Part shown: positions 42,418 through 50,879 of the stretch, piece by piece
Numbering within the stretch: position 1 is the stretch's first letter
Layout: each line of letters begins with the position of its first letter
Assembly: GCF_009745975.1 (NCBI RefSeq)
Contig: NZ_WHOL01000068.1
Span: forward strand, 1-64,000
From: Actinokineospora pegani
Lineage (GTDB): Bacteria; Actinomycetota; Actinomycetes; Mycobacteriales; Pseudonocardiaceae
DNA length: 64,000 nucleotides
Reading direction: 5' to 3'
Notes under the pieces: generated by a model
What the model saw: the letters and a program-made list of their open reading frames with translations, nothing else
Databases searched by the model: none
Told to the model about the DNA's origin: nothing
Made by a program: the position numbers and the translations under genes

Positions 42418-45030
42418 CTACCGCTGCGGGGTGGCCTTCACCTGGAAGGTGTTCCCGGCGCCTGAGAAGACCGAGTTGATCCAGGCGGTGTAGGCGCCGC
42501 ACCCCGCGAAGCGGGCCACGGGGAACGCGCCGTTGAGCGTGCCGCCCCCGGCCGCGGTGAAGCCCGCGGCCGCCGCGATGTCCACACGGGACGGTTCAGT
42601 GGTGCGGCAGGTCGTGGCCTGCCGCAGGCTGAGCCCGAACAGGGTGACGCTTCGGACCTCGACGTGGGCGTCGACCGAGCCGGTGACCGCGCCGCCCGCG
42701 ACCGCGCCGGTGACCGGGCCGGTCGGGGTGATGCGCACGGTGGCGGTCACCGGCAGGCCCGCGTAGCGCACGACCAGCGAGGTGGTGCCGAACTCCAACT
42801 GGGCGTCGACCCCGCCCTCGGCCAGGGTGCCGACCAGCGTGCCGCCCAGGTCGCCCTTGGCGTTGGCCGCGGCGAAGGTGGTCGAGCCGGACAGGTCGAA
42901 GGCGAACCGGGTGGGCTGGGCCTGCTCGAACACCACCGAGGCGAAGGCGTTCTGCTGGCCGGGCTGCACGGCGCAGGCGCCGTCGAAGGTGCCGAGACCG
43001 GTCTCCTCGCCCTTCAGGGTGGGCGTCATCGTGTACGACAGGTCGCCCAGGCCCCAGGTGACGGTGCCGGGTGAGGCGGCCGTGGCGGGGGCGATGGGCA
43101 GTGCGACGTCGAAGGCGATGGGCCCGTCGCCCTCCGCCGGGAGGGCGATGTCGAAGGCGACGGCCTCGGTCTGGCTGGTCGTGTCGCCGCCGAACGTGCG
43201 CTGCACGGGGATGCGCAGCTCACCGGCGAGGCGGGCGGCGCCGACCAGGTCGAGGACGGTGGTCGTGTGCGGGGACAGGGTGACGCGGGTGGTCGCCACC
43301 GCGGCCGGGGTGGACTGGCCCACCGGCAGCGGCGAGGGCAGCCGCACCTGGGGGTCCAGCGTGAACGTCTGGGTGCCGATCAGCGGGAATGGGCAGGACT
43401 GGGCCAGGCCCGGGGGCGCGGCCTCGGTGATCTCGACGGCCGCCAGGCGCAGGTCCTGTCCCGGGTCCAGTGCGCAGTAGGAGTCGAACTCGTCGAACCC
43501 GGTGGCGCCGCCGTCGTGCGTCAGCGGCAGCAGGGTGAGCGTCAGGTTCCCCACGTGGTAGGTGAGCAGGCCCGGGGCGGGGGCGCTGTAGTCGGGCAGG
43601 CGGTAGGTGCCGCGGACGTCCATCGTCGCACCAGGGGCACTGGGGATGTCGACGGGCTCGAAGGTCGCCGACGCCTGGAACTCGGTGGCGGGGCCGCCGT
43701 TGAGCGAGCGCTGGTTGGTCAGGAGCGCGGACCCGGTCAGGATCTCGCCGCCGACCAGTCGCAGGGTCTGGACGGTGGACTCGGGCAGGGTCAGCACGAA
43801 GTCGACCTCACCGGAGGCGTTCGCGCCCACCGGCGCCGAGGCGGGCAGTCGCGGGGTGTTGGCCTGGACGATGGTGTGGTTGCCGGTCACCGGGATCGGG
43901 CAGGTGTGGGAGACACCCGCGGACTCGGGCCGCACCCGCACCGAGGCGAGGTCGAGGTTCTGGCCCGGCTCCGCGGCGCAGGGCGACTCGAACTCGCCGA
44001 GACCGGTCTCGACGCCCCCGGCGGCCAGCGGGCGCATGGTCAGCGCGAGCGCCTTGACGTCGAAGTCGTAGACGCCCGGGGCGTCGGCGGCGAACTCGGT
44101 GACCCGGTAGGTGCCCCGGACGGTGAACTCCTGCGGCGAGGCGGGCAGCGGCTGGTCGAAGGTCACGGTGGCGGTGTCGTCGCCCAGCGGGGCGCCGTTG
44201 AACGACCGGGCCGTGGTGAACCGGATGGACCCGGTCAGCGAGGACGCGCCGACGATCTCGAAGCCGTGCGCGGTGTCGGTGGAGAAGGTGATGGCGTAGT
44301 CGACCTCGCCGCCCACGGTGGCGCCCAGCGGGACCGAGGTGGCCAGCCGCGGCGTGTTGACCTGCACCACGCGCTGGTTGCCGATCAACGGGAACTGGCA
44401 GCCGTGCGCGATGCCCGCCGAGCCCGAGTGGTAGTCGACCGTGGCGACCCGCGTGTCCGCCCCCTCGGCGATGGCGCACGCGCTGTCGAACGTGCCGAGA
44501 CCGGTCTCGTAGCCTGCGGCGGTCCTGGGGGACAGCGTCATCCGCAGCGCGCCGACGTGCCAGTCCAGTCGCACCGGCTGCTGCTCGGTGATGGCCGGGA
44601 AGCTGATCTCACCGGAGATCACGATTGGCGCCGCCCCCGCGACGGGCGCGTCCTGGATGGTGAGCGTCTGGGTGAAGCCGGTCGTGCGGCCGTCGGAGTA
44701 CCGACCCTCGAACGGCACGGTGACCGTGCCCTCCAGCCGCGCCGCGCCGACGATCGCCAAGCCCTGGCCGGCCATGTCCGGCAGGGTTATGTCCACCCTG
44801 CCCGCGGCCTCCGGCGAGGGCAGGCCGATCGGCGTCCTGGCGGGCAGGTCAGTGGAGACCTGGACGGTGGTGGTCTGGACCACGAGCAGGGGGAACTGGC
44901 AGTTCTGCGCCGTCGCGCCGTTCGGCGCGGCGGCCGCGGGCGTCGCGGTGACCGCGACCGTACCCGCCGCGACGGCCGCGGCGGCGGCGACGCCGACCAC
45001 GGACCGCGTGAACAACATCCTGAATCGCAC
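42418..45030 (-). CDS. Large secreted protein with four DUF6801-like repeats
   Basis: 870 residues from GTG 45028-45030, whose GAAGGG ribosome-binding site lies 6 nt upstream. ATG 45016-45018 is the alternative. A signal peptide (about 5-38, AAAAPN) is followed by four repeats of roughly 170-200 residues. Each repeat starts with a Cys-x-(F/I)-P-(L/V) strand and ends with an E-x-G-(L/F)-x-(E/T)-F-(D/E)-S-x-C-A pattern, so two Cys per repeat probably pair. A C-terminal beta domain (FAFDLSGSTTF ...) closes the protein. No sorting signal or membrane anchor is seen. The function is unknown; a secreted surface or matrix protein is the likeliest guess. Confidence 0.85.
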   Translation of the reverse strand: MRFRMLFTRSVVGVAAAAAVAAGTVAVTATPAAAAPNGATAQNCQFPLLVVQTTTVQVSTDLPARTPIGLPSPEAAGRVDITLPDMAGQGLAIVGAARLEGTVTVPFEGRYSDGRTTGFTQTLTIQDAPVAGAAPIVISGEISFPAITEQQPVRLDWHVGALRMTLSPRTAAGYETGLGTFDSACAIAEGADTRVATVDYHSGSAGIAHGCQFPLIGNQRVVQVNTPRLATSVPLGATVGGEVDYAITFSTDTAHGFEIVGASSLTGSIRFTTARSFNGAPLGDDTATVTFDQPLPASPQEFTVRGTYRVTEFAADAPGVYDFDVKALALTMRPLAAGGVETGLGEFESPCAAEPGQNLDLASVRVRPESAGVSHTCPIPVTGNHTIVQANTPRLPASAPVGANASGEVDFVLTLPESTVQTLRLVGGEILTGSALLTNQRSLNGGPATEFQASATFEPVDIPSAPGATMDVRGTYRLPDYSAPAPGLLTYHVGNLTLTLLPLTHDGGATGFDEFDSYCALDPGQDLRLAAVEITEAAPPGLAQSCPFPLIGTQTFTLDPQVRLPSPLPVGQSTPAAVATTRVTLSPHTTTVLDLVGAARLAGELRIPVQRTFGGDTTSQTEAVAFDIALPAEGDGPIAFDVALPIAPATAASPGTVTWGLGDLSYTMTPTLKGEETGLGTFDGACAVQPGQQNAFASVVFEQAQPTRFAFDLSGSTTFAAANAKGDLGGTLVGTLAEGGVDAQLEFGTTSLVVRYAGLPVTATVRITPTGPVTGAVAGGAVTGSVDAHVEVRSVTLFGLSLRQATTCRTTEPSRVDIAAAAGFTAAGGGTLNGAFPVARFAGCGAYTAWINSVFSGAGNTFQVKATPQR

Positions 45031-45354
45031 TGAGCACCCTTCGTCGAATGGGCAGTCCGGATGCCGGAACCGGGAACCGCACAGTTCCCCAAACAATTGC
45101 CCCCGACGCGCCCCAGCGAGGGTGAATCGTATGGTCAGAGCGCCTTCCTGGCAATGCTCAGCCAAATACGACGAATGCCGCGTGACATTGTCGAATCGGC
45201 CAGTACAGGTCCATTCGGGGTAACCCGATTATGTCGTTATCTTGCCTGTCGCGCCCGATGTCCACCCAGATGCGGCAACCGTGAACCGGTTGATTGACAA
45301 CACGGGACCGGACCCAGCAACCTGGACAGCCCGCACCTGCCCCGGAGGTCTGCC
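45031..45354. other. Intergenic promoter region between the divergent DUF6801 and SnoaL-like genes
   Basis: About 320 nt, clearly AT-richer than the flanks around 45060-45250, without a convincing ORF. It must hold both divergent promoters. No RNA gene is recognised. Confidence 0.5.
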
Positions 45355-45735
45355 GTGCGCATCAGCGACGCGAAGCGCGAGTGGCTCGACACCTACTACG
45401 CGCACGTCGACGCGATGAACCACGACGCCTACCTGGCGATGTACACCGCCGACGCCCGACTGGTCCTCGCCAACGCCGAGCCGGTGCGCGGCAAGGACGC
45501 CATCGCCGAGGTGCTCGGCGGACTGCTCGGCTCCCTCGGCGGCATCAAGCACACCCTGCGCGACGCCTGGGAAGAGGACGGCGGCCTGGTCATCTTCGAG
45601 TGCGACGTGGTCTACACGCGCAAGGACCAGCGCGAGGTCACCGTCCGCGGCGCCGCTTTCCTGGTCGTCAACGACGAGGGCCTGTGCAGCGATTCGCGCA
45701 TCTTCGTCGACATCAGCCCGGTCTTCGCGGACTGA
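45355..45735 (+). CDS. SnoaL/NTF2-like fold protein
   Basis: 126 residues from GTG 45355 with a GGAGG ribosome-binding site. The sequence fits a cone-shaped NTF2-like domain: an N-terminal helix (WLDTYYAHVDAMNHDAYLAMYTADARLV), then GKDAIAEVLGGLLGSLG and curved strands ending in SRIFVDISPVF. The fold is used by polyketide cyclases, isomerases and carriers. No catalytic His/Asp pair can be assigned with confidence. Single gene, ending at a bidirectional terminator. Confidence 0.82.
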   Translation: MRISDAKREWLDTYYAHVDAMNHDAYLAMYTADARLVLANAEPVRGKDAIAEVLGGLLGSLGGIKHTLRDAWEEDGGLVIFECDVVYTRKDQREVTVRGAAFLVVNDEGLCSDSRIFVDISPVFAD

Positions 45736-45798
45736 CCCCGGGTTCGCGGGTTCTCCCGTGCGAGCGGAGGTTGTCGGCCGCAGACGCGGCGAGCCGGT

Positions 45799-45832
45799 GT
45801 CGGTCACCCTCGCGGCCCCGAGGGTGACCGAC
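45799..45832. terminator. Bidirectional hairpin terminator
   Basis: Perfect 14-bp stem (45799-45812 with 45819-45832) and a 6-nt loop, between the convergent SnoaL-like and VOC genes. Confidence 0.75.
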
Positions 45833-45840
45833 CGCCTCCG

Positions 45841-46260
45841 TCAGCCTCCCTCGCGGGGGTGGCCGGGGTACGTGCCGAAGTGCCAGGCGTTGCCCTCGGG
45901 GTCGCGCAGGGCGAAGTCGCGGGAGCCGTAGTCGGTGTCGAAGGGGGCGGTGGTGATCTCCGCCCCCGCCGCGACCAGCCTGTCGTGCAGGGCGTCGGGA
46001 TCGGCGGTCACGACGTAGGCGCTGAACGCGCCCGGCGGGGTGACCTTGGCGCCGCCCTCGCGCTCCTGGCCGAGCATCACGCCGCCGCCCTCGGGCCAGG
46101 CCAGTTCGGCGTGGTGCACGACCCCGCTGTCGTCGCGGTGGGCGGTGGTCTCCTCGAAGCCGACGGCGTCGACCAGGAAGCGGATCAGCGCGTCGGCGTC
46201 CTTGGCCCGCAACGTCGGCCAGACCTGGGGTGCGGGGGTGTTCGCGTTCGGTGTGCTCAT
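45841..46260 (-). CDS. VOC-superfamily (glyoxalase-like) protein
   Basis: 139 residues from ATG 46258-46260. It has the PhnB-like VOC pattern VWPTLRAKDADALIRFLVDAVGFEE, HHAELAWPEGGGVMLG and a DTDYGSRDFALRDPEGNAWHFGTY end, which includes typical metal or substrate positions. It overlaps the upstream AraC regulator by 4 nt, so the regulator and enzyme form one unit. The substrate is unknown; resistance to a small electrophile or antibiotic is common for such pairs. Confidence 0.9.
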   Translation of the reverse strand: MSTPNANTPAPQVWPTLRAKDADALIRFLVDAVGFEETTAHRDDSGVVHHAELAWPEGGGVMLGQEREGGAKVTPPGAFSAYVVTADPDALHDRLVAAGAEITTAPFDTDYGSRDFALRDPEGNAWHFGTYPGHPREGG

Positions 46261-47102
46261 GCCGGGGAGTCTGCCGCCGCCACCGGGGCGCCCGCTTGGA
46301 CGATTCGGAACTCCTCGGCCAACCAGGTGGTGGGCGCGCACCCGGCGAACTCGCGGAAGTCCCGGACGAAGTGGGACTGGTCGCAGTACCCGTGCGCCGC
46401 GGCCACCGCGGCCACACTCTGCGGGGCGCCCGCCAGCGCCCGCCGCGCCCGGTCGAACCGCACCACCCGCGCGGCCGTCTTCGGCGACAAGCCCAACTCC
46501 GTGGCGAACCGACCGGACAGGTGGCGAGTGCTCCACCCCAGCTCCCCGGCCAACGCCGCCACCGACACGGTCCCACCCGACCCCAGCAGCCGCCCCCAGG
46601 CGTGGCGCACCCTCGGGTCGACCTCCCCGCGCTCGTCCATCCGGGACAGCAACGCCCGGTCGAGCACGGCGAACCGCCGCGCCCAGGTGTCGGCTCGCAC
46701 CATGCGCTCCCGGATCTCACCCGCCACCGGCCCGAGCACGTCCCCCGCGTCGAGCTCGATCCCCGCCAGCTCACCAGCGGGGCAGCCCAGCAGGACCCGG
46801 GCGCCGAGCGGGTTGAGCGACACCTGCACCCCGGACTGCCTGCCGCCGTAGGCGATCAGCGCGGGCACGGCGTCCAGTCCGGCGAGGAGGGAGCGGTAGC
46901 TGCGGGTGCCCACGCCCGGACCCCGGTGCTGGGTGATGACCAGCGGGTCGTCCAGGGTGAAGATCAGTGTCAGGTACGGGGACGGAAGGCCGCGGTGCAC
47001 GGCAGGCGTGGTTCCGCTGTCCCGGTAGCCGCTGTAGTAGGAGGCGTAGGGACGCAGCGCGGCGGAGGGCAGGCCGCGCACGTACTCGCTCAGCTCATCC
47101 AT
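46257..47102 (-). CDS. AraC-family transcriptional regulator
   Basis: 281 residues from ATG 47100-47102. An N-terminal DUF6597-type domain (LPSPYLTLIFTLDDPLVI ... GVQVSLNPLGARVLLGCPAGELAG) precedes two helix-turn-helix motifs (VSVAALAGELGWSTRHLSGRF and VAAVAAAHGYCDQSHFVRDFREFAG). Translationally coupled to a VOC enzyme, which it presumably controls. This N-domain is common in regulators paired with VOC or alkylating-agent defence genes. Confidence 0.93.
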   Translation of the reverse strand: MDELSEYVRGLPSAALRPYASYYSGYRDSGTTPAVHRGLPSPYLTLIFTLDDPLVITQHRGPGVGTRSYRSLLAGLDAVPALIAYGGRQSGVQVSLNPLGARVLLGCPAGELAGIELDAGDVLGPVAGEIRERMVRADTWARRFAVLDRALLSRMDERGEVDPRVRHAWGRLLGSGGTVSVAALAGELGWSTRHLSGRFATELGLSPKTAARVVRFDRARRALAGAPQSVAAVAAAHGYCDQSHFVRDFREFAGCAPTTWLAEEFRIVQAGAPVAAADSPA

Positions 47103-47287
47103 CACCGCCAGCCTAGGCGTAAGTCGTTCGGGTGGTCGCCCGCCGCCTGCCCCGGCCTCGACGGCGGGGAGCGGCGAGCGAGGGTCGGCAGTTCGGATGG
47201 TGTGCCACCGCGGGTGCTGACCTCGGCAGTCGGAAGCGGCGACACTGGCGTGGCACGGCTGAGAGCGCCGACGAGAGGACGCCGACC

Positions 47288-48010
47288 ATGACCGACACGA
47301 GATCGCTCGAGGAACAGATCGCCGAGCGCGTCCAGGCATCGTCGCTGGGGATCGCGGTCCGCGAGCCGGTGAACGGGCCGTGCCAGGGTGTCTACATCGA
47401 CAACCCCTACAGCGCCATCAACCCCGACGTCGAACACCGGTTCGGCAGGAGCAAGCAGCATCCCCGGCCCGATCGCACGCCCAGCCCGACGATACTGAAA
47501 CCCGAGCTGACCGAGTGGGAGGCCAAGGCCTTCGGCTACGACAATGCGCCGCCCCCGTACGAGGAGCGCGTCAACGCGTACTTGCAGTGGGGCGCCGACC
47601 GCGCCGTCAGGCAGCCGTTCACGGGGGTGTGCGAGAGCTTCGTGTGCGTCACCATGGCCATCCTGATGGCCAAGAACAGCCCCCTGCCGACAGGAGCGCG
47701 AGCCGAGTACATCGGCGTCGTGCAGGGACTCATGACAGGCCACGCCATCGTGGTGGTCAACCGCGCCAACGCCACCCAGCGGACCGGGGAGGCCGTCCCC
47801 TCCCCCACCGCCTGGGGTGACGACTGCTTCGTCGTGGACCAGTGGTACGCCCTCCAAGCAGGGACCTCCCCCGTCCTGCACGTGGCGGGCCCGCACGCCG
47901 ACCAGGCCTATGTCTCCTTCCTGACCGACAAGACCAACCGCACCTACGTCTGCGGTGTGTTCACCAAGGACGGCAGGCGACCCCCGATCGCGGCGCGCAG
48001 GCAGGGCTAG
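47288..48010 (+). CDS. Protein with putative Cys-His-Asp (papain/transglutaminase-like) triad
   Basis: 240 residues from ATG 47288. No named family is recognised. Three elements are arranged like a papain-fold peptidase, deamidase or transglutaminase: Cys115 in FTGVCESFVC, His152 in LMTGHAIVVVNR and Asp184 in FVVDQWYALQ. No signal peptide or membrane segment is seen. The N-terminal 80 residues are polar and Pro-rich. Such standalone domains include secreted effectors and toxin-like deamidases. It is a single gene with nothing obviously linked, although a giant toxin-like protein lies near the right end of the window. Catalytic assignment is inference. Confidence 0.6.
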   Translation: MTDTRSLEEQIAERVQASSLGIAVREPVNGPCQGVYIDNPYSAINPDVEHRFGRSKQHPRPDRTPSPTILKPELTEWEAKAFGYDNAPPPYEERVNAYLQWGADRAVRQPFTGVCESFVCVTMAILMAKNSPLPTGARAEYIGVVQGLMTGHAIVVVNRANATQRTGEAVPSPTAWGDDCFVVDQWYALQAGTSPVLHVAGPHADQAYVSFLTDKTNRTYVCGVFTKDGRRPPIAARRQG

Positions 48011-48077
48011 GTCCGCTCCGCTGGTCGCCCGGCGGTGTCGACCGCTGGTTGTCGGTGGGGCCGAATACCATCCGGGC

Positions 48078-48485
48078 ATGCACGCATCAGCAACGTTCAC
48101 CGTCGCCGGCTTCACGCCGACCGCGGTGCCGAGCCCCGAGGTCACGACCGCCCTGGCCGTGGGCGTCAGCACGATGTCCAAGCACTACGACGGCGAGGTG
48201 GAAGGCCGCTCCGCGACCTTGTTCACCGCCGCGTACGACCAGGCCAGCGGCACGGGGACCTACGTGGCGATGGAGTCCTTCGAGGGCACGCTGCACGGGC
48301 GGCGGGGCACCTTCAACTTCGCCCACTCCGCGACCACCACGGGCAGCGACCGGCAGGACGAGTTCTTCACCATCGTCCCCGGCAGCGGGACGGACGAGTT
48401 GACGGGCATCACCGGCGCGGGGGCGATCGCGGTGGACGCGGACGGCACCCACCGGATCACCTTCGACTACGAACTCGACCGGTAG
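48078..48485 (+). CDS. DUF3224-family protein
   Basis: 135 residues from ATG 48078. The beta-rich DUF3224 pattern is evident: FTVAGFTPT, GSATLFTAAYDQASGTGTYVAMESFEGTLHGRRGTFNF, TGSDRQDEFFTIVPGSGTDELTGITGAGAI and DGTHRITFDYEL. Small dioxygenase-superfamily-like barrel protein of unknown function, common in actinobacteria. The last 19 nt overlap the 3' end of the convergent DJ-1 gene. Confidence 0.9.
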   Translation: MHASATFTVAGFTPTAVPSPEVTTALAVGVSTMSKHYDGEVEGRSATLFTAAYDQASGTGTYVAMESFEGTLHGRRGTFNFAHSATTTGSDRQDEFFTIVPGSGTDELTGITGAGAIAVDADGTHRITFDYELDR

Positions 48486-49756
48486 GGCTTCCGCCGAGCG
48501 CGCGCGACGGTGGCCTCGGCCCAGCGGGTGATCACCCACCCGGCGACACCCGCGACGGCCAGGGTCAGGACCAGCAGCCCCGTCGGCCGCCAGGGCCAAG
48601 CCCCGCCTGCCAGCGCGAGGTGGCCTGTCGGGTACTCGATGAACTTGCCCGCGGCGGTGGCGCTCCCCCGGTCCGCGTTCACCGCCAGGTCCAGGAGCGC
48701 GCCGTCGAACCCGTTCACCCTGCTGACTGGGACGCCGTGGTCGGCGGCCCACCCGCTCAGCCCCGGGTCGTCGGTGGTGAGCACCAGGCGGTCGAGGTCG
48801 GCGGGGGCGGTGGCCAGCAGGCGCAGGCCGTGCTTGGTGCGCGTCGGGGACCGCAGGGCCACCGGCGTGGTGCGCGCCGCGAAGGACGAGCCGGAGTAGA
48901 CCTCGAGGGCGGCGGCGAGGTCGAGTTCGTCGACCCCCGGACCGACACCGACCCCCGTGCTGGACCGGCCCCAGGGGAAGGCGGCGTTGAGGGCGTAGGG
49001 CAGGTCGGCGAGGGCGTAGCCGTGCGTCGGGATGTCCGGTGACGCGGTGCGGGACCAGCCCGGGTAGGCCGCCCGCGCGCCCGCCCGGTCGGCCTCCTCC
49101 GGGCCCACCACGCGCTCGATGGCGCGCAACGCGCCGATCACGCCCGAGCTGACGCCCGCGGTGGTGATGACGTTCCCGTCTTCGACATACCGCCTGCCCG
49201 CCAACCACTCCACGGCCGGGTGGCTGTCGCGCATCCCGTCCACCTCCGACCAGAACGTGGTGGCGGAGCGGCCATCGAGCACGCCCGCCGCGGCGAGGAC
49301 CTTCGCGCCACTGCACACCCCCAGCACCAGCGCGCCCCGCGCGGCCTGCCGCGCGACCCACCGCCGCAGCGCCCGCTCCCCCGGCCCCGACCAGTCGACG
49401 ACGGCGGGCACGACCACCACGTCCGCGGCGTCGACCGCGGCGAAGACGTCGTCCGGCACGACGTGCAGGCCACCGGAGAGGGTGACCGGCGACAGCTCCT
49501 CGGCGACCACCCGCACCGCGAACCGCGATGACCCGGCGAACACCGAGTACGGGGCCAGCACGTCGGCCGCCACCGACCCGGTCGCGCCCACCGCCACGGC
49601 CACCTCGACCCGGTCCGGGGGCGGAGGCGGGGCGGCGGTCCAGCGCTCGGCCGGCGGCGCGGGGAAGGCCGCAGCCATCGACGCGGTCACGCCGAGAACG
49701 CCGACACCCGCGGAAAGGGCGATGGCGACGAGAACTCCGACAACGCGGAACAGCAT
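48467..49756 (-). CDS. Membrane-anchored DJ-1/PfpI-family protein
   Basis: 429 residues from ATG 49754-49756. A signal or membrane segment lies at about 5-30, then a DJ-1/PfpI-like domain (VEVAVAVGATGSVAADVLAPYSVFA ... GALVLGVCSGAKVLAAAGVLDGRSATT) with the nucleophile-elbow Cys in GVCSGA. A second region follows, and a C-terminal membrane helix (about 398-418, LVLTLAVAGVAGWVI) ends in a basic tail. It lies 26 nt downstream of a GlxA-type regulator that has the same fold, so the pair probably forms an operon. The role is unknown. Confidence 0.85.
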   Translation of the reverse strand: MLFRVVGVLVAIALSAGVGVLGVTASMAAAFPAPPAERWTAAPPPPPDRVEVAVAVGATGSVAADVLAPYSVFAGSSRFAVRVVAEELSPVTLSGGLHVVPDDVFAAVDAADVVVVPAVVDWSGPGERALRRWVARQAARGALVLGVCSGAKVLAAAGVLDGRSATTFWSEVDGMRDSHPAVEWLAGRRYVEDGNVITTAGVSSGVIGALRAIERVVGPEEADRAGARAAYPGWSRTASPDIPTHGYALADLPYALNAAFPWGRSSTGVGVGPGVDELDLAAALEVYSGSSFAARTTPVALRSPTRTKHGLRLLATAPADLDRLVLTTDDPGLSGWAADHGVPVSRVNGFDGALLDLAVNADRGSATAAGKFIEYPTGHLALAGGAWPWRPTGLLVLTLAVAGVAGWVITRWAEATVARARRKPYRSSS

Positions 49757-49782
49757 GGAAGGGCCTCTCAGGGATGCGCCGC

Positions 49783-50727
49783 TCAGACGCGCAGCGAGGA
49801 TGGTGCGACGCCGAGGCGGTCGCGGTAGAGCCTGCGGAGTTGGCGGGCGTCGCGGAACCCGGTGCGGGCGGCGACGGCCGAGACGGTCAGGTCGGTGCTG
49901 GTCAGCAGGTCCTCGGCCATGGCCAGGCGCAGGCGCTGGTGGAACTCCAGCGGGGTGATGCCGGTGGCCGAGGCGAACGCCCGGCTGAGCCCGCGCGGCG
50001 ACAGGTGCACCCGGTCGGCCAGGTCCGCCAGCCGGTGCGGGCGGTCCAGGTTCTCGGCGATGTGGTCCTGCACGGCGTGCACGGCCTCGTCGACGTGCGC
50101 CCGGTGGCTCAGGAACGGGCTGAGCTGCGCCCCGCCACCAGGTCTGCGCAGGTACACGACGAGCGCGCGGGCGACTGACGCCGTCACGGCCGGTCCGTGG
50201 TCGCGGTGCACCAGCGACAGCGTCAGATCGATGCCCGACGCGACACCCGCGCTGGTGCTCACCGGCCCGTCGTGGGTGAACAGGACACCGTCCTGGACCT
50301 TGGCGCGGGGGTAGCGGGATCGCATGGGCTCCACCAGCTCCCAGTGCGTCGTGCACCGCCTGCCGTCGAGCAGACCTGCCTCGCCGAGCGCGGCCGCGCC
50401 GCTGCACACAGCGGCGAACCGCGCCCCCCGATCCGCCGAGCGGCGCAGCCAGGCCACCAGATCCGGGTCGACCAGGCGGCCGGAGCGTTCGACACGGGGA
50501 CCGGGAACCAGAACCAGGTCGCCAGCGGACACATCCGGCAGTGGGGCAAGGTCCGCCAGCAGCAACCCCTGCGCGCTCCGCGCCCTGTCCTCGACTCCGG
50601 CGTAGCTCAGCCGGTAGTCCGCGCCGCAGTGGTTGGCCGCGTCGAAGACCTGGACCGGTCCCGCCAGATCAAGGAGGTTGACCGCGGGTTGGACCACCAC
50701 CACGACCCGTCGCGCCCTGTTGTCCAC
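49783..50727 (-). CDS. GlxA/FtrA-type transcriptional regulator (DJ-1 domain plus AraC HTH)
   Basis: 314 residues from GTG 50725-50727. Residues about 5-185 form a DJ-1/PfpI-like sensor domain with Cys in AAVCSGAAALGEAGL. Residues 210-312 carry AraC helix-turn-helix motifs (HRLADLADRVHLSPRGLSRAF and VSAVAARTGFRDARQLRRLYRDRLG). Family members sense small amide or nitrogen compounds and control adjacent genes. Likely autoregulates the operon with the membrane DJ-1 protein. Confidence 0.93.
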   Translation of the reverse strand: MDNRARRVVVVVQPAVNLLDLAGPVQVFDAANHCGADYRLSYAGVEDRARSAQGLLLADLAPLPDVSAGDLVLVPGPRVERSGRLVDPDLVAWLRRSADRGARFAAVCSGAAALGEAGLLDGRRCTTHWELVEPMRSRYPRAKVQDGVLFTHDGPVSTSAGVASGIDLTLSLVHRDHGPAVTASVARALVVYLRRPGGGAQLSPFLSHRAHVDEAVHAVQDHIAENLDRPHRLADLADRVHLSPRGLSRAFASATGITPLEFHQRLRLAMAEDLLTSTDLTVSAVAARTGFRDARQLRRLYRDRLGVAPSSLRV

Positions 50728-50879
50728 GCCAAGACCGTATGCCGATCGACGCGGACACCGGTGGACGGCTTGCGGACGGATCAGGTCACCGGTGGCGGGC
50801 TGTCAACGCCAGGACCTCTGGTCTGACCCGCGGTGGACCACCGGTTTCGCCACCCTCGCCGGCGAGATGGGGGTCGACT

